A DNA stretch of 64,000 nt from NCBI GenBank assembly GCA_949987705.1, contig OX465284.1, positions 66,015,470 to 66,079,469 on the forward strand, written 5' to 3'. The notes under the pieces are model-generated. The model worked only from the letters and a program-made list of their open reading frames with translations, had not been told where the DNA came from and searched no databases. The translations under genes were made by a program, and so were the position numbers. This document shows positions 1-10,769 of this stretch, one piece after another. Position 1 is the stretch's first letter. Every line of letters starts with the position of its first letter. The DNA is from Thereva unica (Eukaryota; Arthropoda; Insecta; Diptera; Therevidae).

Positions 1-926
1 AGCAGTCTATGCAAAATACTCCCACCTATCTAAAACTGTAAGAGTCAAGGTCTCATCCTATCAATAGTCATGAGTCATCAAAGTCATTTTTTTTTTTCAG
101 TAAAATTTCAACTTTAACCACCTTTTTCTCTAAAAAAAAGTGGCTCTATTTCGTACTTTTTCAGTACGTTTCCACCTGAGCTTATGTCGAAAAGTACCAA
201 ATAAGGCCAATTTTATTAAAAACTACTGCTACTTACTCAAAAAACACCTTTTTTTTTGTAAAGGATTAGAACTTTTACTTGGGTATGAAGAGTCACTTTT
301 ATGGCCAAAGGGATTAAAATTATTGCAAAGATCAGATGAACTATTATCACAAGCTAATTGCAAAGCTATTGAATACGTACGACTACAACCATTTCTTGCA
401 ACATACAAATCGTTCAATAAACTTGTTTCAACCTGTTTCGGAACTCAAAAAAAGTAGATTTAATATTTGTCAGTAAATACGTTGATGAATTCAAAAGGGT
501 ATCTCTTTCTACCCAAAAGTATCCGAAACTTTAAAATTCCTCGTTGTTACAAATCATTTAATTGAATGTTTAAATTGGCTGAAAAATGTGGCCTTGGTAT
601 CTGATCGAAACAAGCTGGTGAACCCGTTCCTTGAGAATTTTTGATGTACTGCAAAGGTACCAAATTGATCTGCTATGTAGATGACCCCAATTACTTGGAT
701 AGATTAGATAAAACAGTGGTTGAATTTATAAAGATTATCTTTGTTAGTCGTAAAGATATATGAGTGTACGTACAATAAAAATTAATTACATTCATTGCTT
801 TAGGTGTCATATTAGGCAGGGTTTGAAAGCAAAGTACCCATTTTTATACTTACTTTGCTGTATACTGTGTAAGCTTGTGGTTTGTTTTGCTGCGAATTGT
901 GTTGTTTTCATATTGCTGAAAAGCTT
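1..926. other. non-coding, no recognised feature
   Basis: AT-rich sequence with T- and A-runs and frequent stops. The short ORFs show no protein motif I recognise. It is probably intron of the receptor gene whose exons lie downstream on the same strand. Confidence 0.4.
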
Positions 927-1197
927 CCCAGTAGGACCTGTAAGCTTACAGAAGTACTGACATAAGCACTTACTAGTAAGGGGTAGGCCTTACCATGCCC
1001 CTTATAGAAGTGCTTATTTTTACACACGATGTCATAGGAGGTAAGGCCTTACTTTTTTACTTTACCTAGGGTAGTTACGTAAGTACTTACCTTAGAGTAC
1101 TTACAGAACTGCTCATCTGTAAGGGGTATAGTAAGGCCTACCCCTTACTAGTAAGTGCTCTTTTCAGTACTTCTGTAAGCTTACAAGTCCCGCTGGG
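927..1197. mobile_element. Foldback MITE with ~65-bp terminal inverted repeats
   Basis: The left end (927-995) and right end (1133-1197) are inverted copies over about 65 bp. Both begin CCCAGYRGGAC and continue TGTAAGCTTACAGAAGTACT, then reach GTAAGGGGTAGGCCTTAC. The interior repeats the GTAAGGGG / CCCCTTAC motif in both orientations. No ORF is present. I see no clear target-site duplication, so the superfamily is unassigned. A diverged relative of one end lies at 1590-1690, with the same AAGGGGTACCCCTTA core and a CCTACTGGG end. Confidence 0.75.
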
Positions 1198-2989
1198 TCC
1201 CAGCGGTAAATGGAACATTGCAAAAAGAAATATTCATGGGCGCCTGTGGATATGTGATCAGGTATCGAAAAGGTTTTATTTTGTTCATCTTTTGCAAATG
1301 CCTTTTTCTTTGCAAGCCCGAGAGTGGCTTTACCTAAGCAGTCCCCCAACTAATTCTAACCACTTCTCCAAAGCTGCTTGTCCTCCGTATCGAATGAGAG
1401 AATTGAGTATGCTAATGTCGCATTTTATGTCGACAAAGATAATTGCCCGTTTTCTTTTTTTCTATAAAATTTATGAAAACTCCAGGAAAGCTCCCTTGAG
1501 TCATCGGGCAGATTCTCACTTATTTGGACCACACCTAATTTTGGACTATACCTTACCATCTGCCTTCTCTTGTAATGGGTTATATAAGGGCTCATCTAGC
1601 ACCAAGATAATAAGGGGTACCCCTTACCAGATGAGTACTTATTTCAGTGCTCCATCGGTAAGGCCTTCCTAGAATTCCTACTGGGTTTCAAGAGCGTACT
1701 GGTCCGGCTACAAATGCTTCGACTTTAAAATACTTTACTGTGGAATGCTTTCTGTTTGCTTACAGTTTCTTAAAGCTTTTCTTCAGCTTTATTTCTTGGT
1801 TCAACTTTATATGGAACTTTGTTGAGAGCGGAGAGAACTTTTTTTATGTGTGTGAAGCATTCGAAGCCGGACCAGCATACCCCAGCATTTGTAAGCAACA
1901 GCGTTTGCAGCAATATGAGACAAAAAAAAATGCACAGCCTACAGCAAAAAGTTTGAAAATATGATTGCTGTAAAGTAAAGAAAAGTAAATTGCTGTGGTA
2001 TTCTTGGGAGCAACAGCAACAGAATTAAAATTGCTAAAGTAATGTAAATCCTGATGTTATATTTGAACATATTAAACAAAACTTCTTAAGATTTATTTCA
2101 ACTCACCATTAAATAATGAAAACTGAAAATGTTTGTTTTATACTTATTAAACTATACACACATGTGTATATCGTGCGTGCATGTTTATGAGAGTATATAT
2201 GTGTGTACGAATACGAAAATATGTATGGGAGAGAATAATTGTATACAAATAAGGCGATATATTATATAATTAATTTAAAAATATGCAAAAAACCGTTTTT
2301 TCGTTAAAACTTCAAAATAGGAGCAGATACTATTTCGGGAGGAGTAGATACTGTTTCTATATGAAAGAACAACACCTTTTGTCGAGGCAGATTTTTGTGT
2401 CATTTTTGTTAAATTTAATTGTTGTTGAGGAGACCTGTAAACCCTTATCACTAAAATTGAGTCTTTCACACTTGCTTTCGAAAACATGCCTCCAATATTT
2501 CTATAGAAATTGCCCTTAGTGTAATCTACACTATATCAAATAATTGTACGTACACCAATTTTTTTTATAAATAAATGCAATTTTCACTTACAAAGTAAAA
2601 TATTTATTTCTTAATCTTTTTACAAAAAATTAACAAATGATATTCTCAATTTAAAACTAGTTGCGATGTGGGTTTGACCCCTTCGGTCCACACGATTAAC
2701 TTCCCAGTATGATGAACGAAGATGGAATAAACTGACTTCTTACAAAATAGTTATACGTTTAGCACTAGTGGAAAATTGGCTAGTATCAGAACTGATGACA
2801 AAGCAATCCCGAGGGAAGCTAGTTCAAATAACTATAATAATATTAAATCCACAAGATTTTTCTAGAGAATTTATGTTTCCTGAACTTTGGCAAACAAACA
2901 TTTCCTCCGTATTTCGTTCACTGCACTAAAGCGGGTGTTCAAATTCGTATTGAGAGGGGCTGAAGTGCCGTTGACAAACTGAGAAGCCA
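1198..2989. other. non-coding; diverged MITE end near 1590-1690, otherwise nothing recognised
   Basis: AT-rich. It holds a decayed relative of the 927-1197 MITE and a short alternating CA/TG-rich stretch near 2155-2225. No open frame resembles a known protein. Confidence 0.4.
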
Positions 2990-3786
2990 ATGACTTCATT
3001 TGGAAATTCCAAAGCTTTCCGGAGATATTAGCAAAACTGTAACTGTTAAGTACTTGTCAGACTTGGCCAAAAAGAACAAATTTAACGGTAACTACTGGAA
3101 ATCCCGGGATAAACCGTATTTTCCTGAAACTGTATCACGCGTAGAAAACAATTCCCCGTCAAAAAGTTCTAATCCAAGGTTTGAAAAAGTCGTCGCTGTT
3201 TGTAATGGGTAACGAAATTTTTGCACGATTTTGAAAGGTTGTTGGATTTTGACAAGTGATGTCTTGTTCGAAGGCTATCGCTGTGCAGAACCCAAAAAAG
3301 ATCACTTCGTTTAGAACGAGTCTCATTCCATCGAGTTTATTAGATATTAGCAAAACTTGCCAATTTAAGGTCTTTCTGACAATTAACCGAAGCTTTTCTA
3401 TTTAAATAAAGAAGGCCCGACCGAATATTATGAAATTTTTTTCTGAGCATTTCTTCGTTAATATTACCTCAATAAGGTCGATATAGTATTTAGTTCGCGC
3501 GGTATCGTGCAGGTACAAAAATCATAAACGTCGTTTAAACAAAAAAACGGTTCGACCGAATTTTATGAAAATCTTTTCAGATCATATTTCGGTTAATACG
3601 CTTCGAACGACACCTCAACGAAGTCGATATCTTTTTTGGTTCGCGCGATATCGTGCAGGAAAAAATGACCTCATACGTACGTACGTACACACACATACTT
3701 CCTCCCAATTTTTTGCTTAAAATGCTCCTGGGACCTTGAATGATGAAAATACGTCGAAATTTTCGATTTCGATTTTCGGACCGATT
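2990..3786 (+). repeat. Dispersed repeat, copy A, with internal ~120-bp tandem units
   Basis: This segment is repeated at 10770-11812 in the same orientation, and its first ~200 bp recur inverted at 5202-5385. Common landmarks in order are a TTTTTGCACGATTTT block, a TTTATTAGATATTAGCAAAA block, then tandem units with TTCGAACGRCACCTCAA, a GTCGATATCTTTT block and the GATATCGTGCAGG box. It ends with a CA-rich stretch, CTTAAAATGCTC and a TTTCGATTTCGATTTTCGGA end. Copy A has two to three tandem units; copy B has four or more. It is interrupted at 3787 by a LINE fragment. I do not recognise the family. The frame at 3000-3212 is conserved in part in the 5.3-kb copy, but two decayed copies do not prove coding. 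Confidence 0.7.
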
Positions 3787-4335
3787 TAATGAAAAAACCA
3801 AGCTTAGGTGTAACCCTTTGTCATGTCGTTCAGTTCATGGTGCAATGTCTAGTATAGCTTGGTTTGAAGAATAGAGGAGAATAGGAAAGGTTAGAGGGGG
3901 TCTGGAGGGTGTAGAAGAAAATGACGATGAACCTCACGTTTGAACTCTAAGATGTTATACGAGTTCGGAAATACTGACTGCGGGAGATCATTCCACAGTC
4001 GAGTTGTTCTATTCATAAACGAACTTCTAAACCGTATTGTGCGTGAACGAGGGGGCTGTAGGGTATGGGGGTGAGCCGAGTGGGCTAGTCTTGTGTTGCG
4101 GGAAAAGTATTGCCGTGCAGGCAGGAGGTCCTGAATTTCGGTGGAACAGTCGCCATAGTAATAGCGATAAAGTATGGAGAGGGCTGCTACATTCTTACGG
4201 TGGCTCAAGGTGTCTATGGAGGCGCGAAAGGGGCCATCACCAATGAGTTTGAGGGCACGATTTTGCACCTTGTCGAGACAAGCCAAGGTGGTTTTTGGGG
4301 CGCCTGCCCAGATATGTGAGTGAGTGAGTTGTATT
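3787..4335 (-). mobile_element. 5'-truncated Jockey-superfamily LINE, C-terminal fragment
   Basis: On the minus strand, 4286-3891 is an open 131-codon frame beginning LDKVQNRALKLIGD and containing TRLWNDLPQSVFPNSYN and REVHRHFL. This is the region after the reverse transcriptase in the same LINE family found at 56280-59465, which has LDKVQNRALTIIGD, TRLWNNLPKTVFPNSYN and RRVHRHFL. The 3' UTR also matches (GACATTGCACCATGA, then CAAAGGGT). The fragment sits inside the 2990-3786 repeat, flanked by CGATT at 3782-3786 and 4336-4340. The 10.8-kb copy of the repeat shows the uninterrupted target (TTGATTACAATAACTTCC). This is a dead-on-arrival, 5'-truncated insertion. Confidence 0.8.
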
Positions 4336-4483
4336 CGATTACAATAACTTCCTTAACAAAACTAACATTTCTCTAACAAAATAATATTTCTCCATTTCAC
4401 AGAAATTGTAATAAAGCATCGTCAAAAATTCTACGTAGTGCACCAAAAATTTGCACGTACAACAAAATAGAATATGTATGTTA

Positions 4484-4965
4484 TTAACAATGGGTATGAC
4501 CTCCTTTTTGTTGGATTACCTCTTTAAGGCGGCTTGTCATTGAAAAAAAGAAAAAATTTTTGCGTTTCACTGGGATTGGCCGATGGGATTGACATCTGGT
4601 GACTGGGGAGGATGTGGCAGTGTTGACTTAATAGTATATAGTAACCATTGTCTCACTAGTTTGGAGTTAAGTTTAGGATCGTTGTCTTGAACTAGTATTA
4701 TATCTTTTACTATTCCAATTTTTTGGCACTTGATTTCAAAGGATGTTTCAAAATGTCCAAATATTTTTCCTTATCCATGGTTGCTTCAAAAAATTCCAGA
4801 TCGCTAGCCCCACCAGCACCCATTGCTCCCCATACCATCAAGTTACCGCCACCGCGGTTAACTGTTGGTGTCAAATTTTTCTTATCGAGTCTGGTACCTT
4901 CTTTTCTTCGTACAAATATGTTGAGTGCGCCAAATGATAGAAAAACGATGAATAAGGATTACAAA
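4484..4965 (-). pseudogene. Tc1-like transposase, C-terminal DDE half, decayed
   Basis: The minus strand reads, in order, FVRRKEGTRLDKKNLTPTV, GGGNLMVWGAMGAGG, LEFFEATMDKEKYLDIL, VQDNDPKLNSKLVRQWLLY, PPQSPDVNPIG and finally LKEVIQQKGGHTHC followed by a stop (4484-4486). This is the usual order of the catalytic half of Tc1-family transposases: the GGGSVMVWG block, the second Asp in QDNDPKH, then PPQSPDLNPIE. The catalytic Glu block is broken here (NPIG, then a stop) and the N-terminal DNA-binding half is absent. No Tc1 inverted repeats were found, so it is a relic. Confidence 0.8.
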
Positions 4966-5201
4966 AATATACTTATATTATTCTGACATGAAAATATATG
5001 TCTATACTTGGTGTTACATTCGCACAGAAAAAAAGGTACAACCAGAGATAACATAATACTCCGTATAAAGATGGGACAGCTAGAATAAAAAACCCGAACG
5101 CTTTTTGCCTCGGCAGACCTCTGAGATTGCCTCCATCTTAGCAACATACATATTACAATTTCCAGCTACACAAGGAGGCGAACGTGGTCATGGTCCGCAG
5201 C

Positions 5202-5385
5202 ACAAAAATCGTGCAAAAATTTCGTTACCCTTTACAAACAGCGCGAATTTTTCAAACCTTGGATTAGTACTTTTACGCGTGATACAGTTTCAGAAAATTA
5301 CGGTTTATCCCGGGATTTCCAGTAGTTACCGCAAAATTTGTTCTTTTTGGTTAAGTCTGACAAGTGCTTAACAGTTACACTTTTG
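5202..5385 (-). repeat. Inverted fragment of the 2990-3786 repeat family
   Basis: The reverse complement of this stretch matches 3035-3240 closely, including TACTGGAAATCCCGGGATAA, GAAACTGTATCACGCGT, CTAATCCAAGGTTTGAAAAA and the TTTTTGCACGATTTT block. It abuts a LINE fragment on its right. Confidence 0.7.
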
Positions 5386-5393
5386 CTACCCCC

Positions 5394-6190
5394 GGTTCTC
5401 GAGCACAGCGCTAATTTAATGGACAGGGTTTTCTTCAGGACACGCGAGGTGTACAGGTGCCTCAAGGAGCTCGATGTAAACAAATCCACTGGACCCGATA
5501 ATATACCCCCTATCGTCTTAAAACAATGCGCCTCACTTTTAACTAAACCTCTGCGCAAATTTTTTGCCTATCATACTCTTCCGGAGTTTATCTCTAGGAA
5601 ACTTGCCCATGTTCGGCCAATACCGAAAAAAGGTGACTCCAGCCTTCCCTCCAACTACCGCCCAATAGCAATTACTTCTATTCTCTCCAAAACCATGGAG
5701 ACGATAATTAACAAAAAGCTTATGGGATATCTAGAATCCAACCAACTCATCCAACAATACGGCTTCCGACAAAAAAGATCCTCTGGTAATTCTTTTGTTT
5801 GCCTTACAGAACACCTCAGCCGAAGTTTGCATGGATCTGGCGAATCTAGTTTGGTTGCTTTGGATAGAGTATGGCACTCAGTCTTGTTAGCTAAACTCAA
5901 AGCTATTGGAATTGACTCGCCTCTGGATAAGTGGGTTGAGAGTTTCCTTTCCGGCCGTTCAATTAAGGTATTATTAGATGGCGTCAAATCTGAATCTCAC
6001 CCATCTCTGCAGGTGTCCCCCAGGGGTCAATTTTATAACCGGCCCTTTTTCTCATCTTTATAAATGACCTCCTTTCAATCCCCTTCAACCCACTTCTCAG
6101 CTTCGCTGACGACGGCACTCTACGTTACTCGTACAGCTTCGATACAAGATAGAAACGTGCCAGTTCCTGTCTTGATGAGCATGAACTAAT
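5394..6190 (+). pseudogene. LINE reverse transcriptase fragment lacking catalytic motif A
   Basis: This is the same Jockey-superfamily LINE family as 56280-59465. It aligns from NLMDRVFFRTREVYRCLKEL through NYRPIAITSILSKTMETII, LSGRSIKVLLDGVKS and, in a shifted frame, the FADDGT region near 6100. An in-frame 18-bp deletion at about 5868 removes the ISKAFD block: the copy reads VALDRVWHS where the longer copy has VALDISKAFDRVWHS. The first catalytic aspartate motif is therefore damaged. A later frameshift near 6010 and stops past 6120 confirm that the copy is dead. The endonuclease part is missing. Confidence 0.85.
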
Positions 6191-6204
6191 GTCCAAATCT
6201 ATTA

Positions 6205-6497
6205 AAAACTAGCAAACACTCGCGTGCGTTGGATAAGAAAAAACATAAAAAACTTTAGAGTTGTCTATACAAATATGTTACCTCAACTTTTTTTAAACAT
6301 TCGTGGCTAATCATCACCTATCGGAAAACTTTTGTACTACCTGCACAACAGATACCTAGCCAATTATGTTCAGAGTATGTCTTGTGCGTGTAAATTTGAC
6401 GTTCAGATAATTGGCACCCTGAACTTGCCCCAAGGCGAACATGGCTTGTGAAGACTGCCAAACTTAGGTATAAGACGACACTACTGATTTGATCCTA
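6205..6497. repeat. Diverged relative of the 20970-21250 repeat
   Basis: It begins ACTCGCGTGCGTTGGAT (compare ACCCGCGTGYGTTGCAACG at 19322 and 20974). It then carries a TTTTGTACTACCTGCACAACAG and ACCTAGCC block that parallels GTGTACTACGGGAACAACAG and ACCTAGCC at 21121-21154. It leads directly into the foldback element. Confidence 0.5.
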
Positions 6498-6859
6498 AAA
6501 TAAAAAAAATAGTTCAAAAAAACTAAAAAATACGCTTTTATTTTAAAATGAACTAAAAAGTAAAAAATAATTTTGAATGTAAAGTTTTTATTGCTTCGGC
6601 TAGTATATGGAAACAACCTACCTTTCGAAATGTAAAAAAGCGTGGGGCTCTTTACCTATATTCATATATACACATGCCACATATTTTATTTACATCGGAA
6701 CTTTTCGCCCCACGCTTTTTTACATTTTTAAAGGTAGGTTGTTTCCATATACTAGCCGAAGCAATAAAAACTTTACATTCAAAATTATTTTTTACTTTTT
6801 AGTTCATTTTAAAATAAAAGCGTATTTTTTAGTTTTTTTAAACTATTTTTTTTATTTTC
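6498..6859. mobile_element. Foldback element: 151-bp near-perfect inverted repeat
   Basis: The left arm (6498-6649) and right arm (6709-6859) are inverted copies with only about three mismatches, separated by a 59-bp spacer. Arm landmarks are AAGCGTGGGGC / GCCCCACGCTT next to the spacer, and GGTAGGTTGTTTCCATATAC and TACTAGCCGAAGCAATAAAA further out. Partial copies occur at 8373-8400, 11836-11890 and 21403-21485, so the sequence is a dispersed family and not a unique hairpin. No coding capacity. Confidence 0.85.
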
Positions 6860-6877
6860 TACTTTTTAGTCTATTGA

Positions 6878-7085
6878 CGTGACAACGTCTTATAAATCGG
6901 TATACCCTGGGAGTCATTCGCAAAAGAGTTATCAGCAAATTCTCCGTTACCTTATGACTCATCGCTCTGTTCGAGTCTCAATTCTCAAGTCTTAAGTCTC
7001 AACTTTCAACTCTCAGCTCTCAACTCTCAAGTCCCAAGTCTCAAGTCTCAACTCTCAACTCTCACGTCTCAAGACGTTGTCACGT
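6878..7085. mobile_element. Short element with ACGTGACAACGTC ends (Helentron-like, non-autonomous)
   Basis: It is bounded by ACGTGACAACGTC (6878-6890) and its exact reverse complement (7073-7085). The same pair bounds a 1.2-kb element at 19265-20458. The interior is a run of degenerate pyrimidine-rich repeats of the type CTCAACTCTCAAGTCTCAAG. Paired short inverted repeats with an internal microsatellite-like core are known from Helentron-associated elements of flies; this assignment is inference. Confidence 0.6.
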
Positions 7086-7119
7086 AAAAACTTCGCCCGT
7101 ATACGGACTTTACAGGCAA

Positions 7120-7660
7120 CCAGGTATTTTTATATGTATTCCCCCATATTAGATTTAAAATGATGTCACTCAGCTTACTGTACTACACTCTTCATAAGCT
7201 TTTATTTGATACCCATACCAAGCGCGTTGTAAAGAAAAAGGTGACCCACATTTTGGGTTCGTCGTCATTTTGTTATAATAGTATATATAATAGTATTCTA
7301 CTTGTCATATCCTTTCATTAGATACCCATAACGAGTGGGTTGTAAAGAAAGCCATAGTCCGCCATTTTGTGTTAGTCGCTATTTTGAATTTTGAATAACG
7401 CCACATAGTAAATTGTATTCCACTTGTCATACCCTTTAATTAGATACCCATATCGGGGTTCGGGGAGCACAATTGCAAAATTCGGCCGCCATCTTGGAAC
7501 CCCCATCTTGATTTTTTTTTTTAAATGGTCAGATTGCATTGTCATCCAAACTTAACATGTATGCAAAATTTCAGCTTAATCGGAAACCGGGAAGTGGGTC
7601 AAATTTAACTTCCAAGATTTTATTACATAGTTACAAGTGAAGCTAATAAAAGCGTATTAA
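7120..7660 (+). repeat. Helitron-like 3' region with ~115-bp repeat units
   Basis: Three diverged units share YTACTTGTCATACCCTTT, GATACCCATA, GGGTTGTAAAGAAA and GCCATNTTG. These are the same blocks as the four units inside 19430-19935. The right end carries TCAGCTTAATCGGAAACCGG, then CAAGATTTTATTACATA and GAAGCTAATAAAAGCG, which looks like a terminal tail. A further single unit lies at 11925-12050. Confidence 0.55.
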
Positions 7661-8434
7661 AAAGGCAGTTGCTGGTTCCCGTTTTCGTTTTTCGTCATTT
7701 CCGGTCATACCGCCAGCACGGCAATGGTTAACAATCCACTGTAACGCTTGTTTGTAAACGATGTTCGATGTTTCGCTTGTAGGTATTACAACGTTTGTGG
7801 CATTACTCAGTTGAGTCGACTTAGTTAGTTGAGTTGATATTTTCGAAATCGTCATAAATGTCGCTCATCAAAATTGCCGCGTCTATTACGAACTTTCAAA
7901 CAACAGCCAACAGCTCACAGTCATGATTCTCATTAATCTCAGAACATTTTCTCTATAGGGTTTTCTGATTGCGCTCTCATCTTTTGCTTTAAATGACATT
8001 TTCCAATCTGTCCGTAAATGAGTGATCATTTCTGACATGCATCAATATCATCGGGCTACATATCTGACCGGACAGCCGACAACATTTGCCTGAAATCTAT
8101 GCCGTAAAACAGTTACTCCTCAAAGTAGTTGGTTTTTACATCTTAAATCTCGCGGTGTTTTGTTAATAGATACTTTATTTGCCATGGTGCATTCCTAGAC
8201 AACCATCATGCAGTCTTGTAAAACCTTAGATTTGTTCCACGCAGGCTTTTAGATATGTTCCACGCAGGATTTTTCGTATGGTCTTCTTCGATAGGTATCT
8301 TAAACATATAATGAGCTGTTTTTCCTTATGTGAGTGAATCTCTGCTACTGTTCTTATCTCATATTGATCAAGCAACCTACCTTTCGAAATGTAAAAAACG
8401 GCTGACACCGCCAACATGAACATACTTCATATAA
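7661..8434. other. non-coding; foldback fragment at 8373-8400
   Basis: Apart from a short AACCTACCTTTCGAAATGTA stretch shared with the foldback element, no feature or coding signal is visible. Confidence 0.4.
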
Positions 8435-8664
8435 TGCCGAGTTTCCACCAAACAGGCAGCTTTAAAAAACTGTTTTGTTTCTAAAATTTTGTTTTGTTTT
8501 GATTTACCCGCTCGAGATGGGACAGTGTTTTGTTTATAAAAGCACTCTTCTCCGACAAAAATGTTTTCAAAATTGTTTGATTTTTACAAAACATTGACAT
8601 TTTTGTTGGCAAAAACTGTTTTTGTTTCTGTGTCTTGTTTTGTCTGTTTGGTGGAAACCCGGCA
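8435..8664. mobile_element. MITE with TAA target duplication (PIF/Harbinger-like)
   Basis: The terminal inverted repeats are TGCCGRGTTTCCACCAAAC at both ends, 21 bp with one mismatch. TAA flanks the element at 8432-8434 and 8665-8667. The interior is rich in TTTTGTTT / AAACAAAA in both orientations and non-coding. A 3-bp TWA duplication is typical of PIF/Harbinger elements, but the superfamily call is inference from the duplication alone. Confidence 0.7.
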
Positions 8665-10769
8665 TAAGACATTAGAATTTAACTTTAAAGACATATGTAT
8701 GTATGTAGCTTTTAAAACGATGCATCTATAAGACAACTAAAATTCCATTATTTGTGTAACTGCCCACATACTAAAAGCAAATACAGACATACCTGTTGTT
8801 ACTGAAATTTTAAATTTGAATTAACCCTTTGTCAACCGAATTCATATATACTAAGGACACGTCACCTTTAAGCAAAATAAACGAAAAAACTATTAAAAAT
8901 TTCGAAAATAACCACATCTTATTCAAATTAAAAAACCTCACATTTACATTTACACCATAACAAAATTAAAATCCCTCTTAAAAATTGGTAAACCTTAAAA
9001 CTTCTATGTAAAAACATTCCAAAAGTGACCCTTCCACTAAGCTAAATATAATTAACCACATAAAACTAATCCCCCCACCATTACAGAAATAACTGGGGAC
9101 GAAGATTGTCCCACAGGATTTTCATTAAAGTAATATTCATACAGGATCAAGTTCAAGCAACAAAACAGAGAAAAGAATCTAATTTTATGCCATCGAGTTT
9201 ATTCACATTTTGGTTTTGCCGAAAGGTTCTCACCATTAATTGCAGGCAAAGTTAATTTTTATGGCGAAAAAGGATCAAGGGTCCTATCCACAGCCTATTT
9301 AGCTTTCAGTATCCCAGGTTCAAATTTCACATTTTGATCACAGTTTGCACGTGTTTTATGGCGTGCAGAACCAGGAACAAAGCGGACACCGAAGGAGTCT
9401 ACATTGTCTACAGAAAAGGACGCTTAGAAGAAAGCCTTGGCATGCCGAGGCCTGAAAGACAAGAATGCTGGAGAAACCTTTGATTAACACGATAACCTTT
9501 CACCAAAGACAAACTTTATAAGGGCGTAAATTTAAGAGGTCGACAGATATATAACAGATCCGTCAAGTGTGGGGCACACACGAGGCTCCCGATAAGTGGG
9601 GCGCCAGCCTCTGGCCCATGTCAGGTGGAGGTATCAGCAATGGCATACCGCCCCAACTACTCGAGTCTAAACATGAAAACACCCGAAACTTTTTTGAGAT
9701 AGCCTGGATCACGTTAGAGTTAAATGAAAGAAGTTTTTTCCTTGGGTCCTTCTTAGCCTTGTAATCAAATAAAGTAGGTCTTTGCTGGTGGGATAATGGA
9801 CCTTTTTGATTTCTGCTCCTAGTGCAGCACTGATTTGCGTTTTTGCTATTATATCTTTCTTAAAGATGCAGGGCGGGTACTTGGCAGTATTCTTGCTATA
9901 CCAAAAAGAATTAGTAACGACAACCCTGAAATGTAGAGCACCTAGGAAAAATGACGAGGAGCTGAGGAAGTGGAGAGCAAGGAATAATGGAAATTGGGTT
10001 TTCTCTAAGATCCTGAGAACTGAAAGTCAAGTGGCATCTTGACTTTTAACAAGGTGAATGCTACCATTAACCGACAACAGCTTACTGCTTCATATACGAC
10101 TTGTCTCAAGGTGTGTGCCTGATTTCAGATTCAAGTCTCTCTATCGCTCTTACAAGTTTGTTTCGAGTTGCTTCCTTGAGTGTACCTTTAACGATACCAT
10201 TAAAAACTTTTTCCGGTTTTGTATACAGTGACTGATTTTTAACAGACAAATTGTAGAAGGAAATTTAGATAAGGGAGCTGTCGTATTAGAGGCAGATTTG
10301 ATAAATATGTAATCGATACTGAAGTTTATTTTCATGTATGGTAGCACGAGACGAATTGGGGTGTAGAATTACGATATTTGTTCCCTTTTCTTAGATGCTT
10401 CATTATTCAAATGGTGCTGTCATGTGGGTGTTCAGGAAGGGGAACGAAGCTGTAGGATTATACGACTATCTTTGGCGAATAGACACAAATATCAATTGTA
10501 TTTGGGCTCCCTTCCCTTAAATCTAAAACATGATTCAATGGATATTTCAGAAAAAATCGTTTTAAGAATAGCTGGTTCGATAAACAGCGGAGAATTTTTT
10601 TTTGGGGTTTAGATGTACATAACAAGAGGCTGAGTAATAACGACATTCTGCTTTGGTTACCGCATTTTCGTTGGATGTTTTCGCCATGCTACGGGCTGCA
10701 AGCGAACCATCCATTTAGAACCAACGACTCCCATTCTTTCGCCTTCGTTGGGCCGGTGTATATGCGACC
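8665..10769. other. non-coding, no recognised feature
   Basis: Over 2 kb with only short, unconvincing ORFs. The stretches at 9560-9660 and 9850-10020 are less AT-rich, but their translations match no family I know. Confidence 0.4.
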
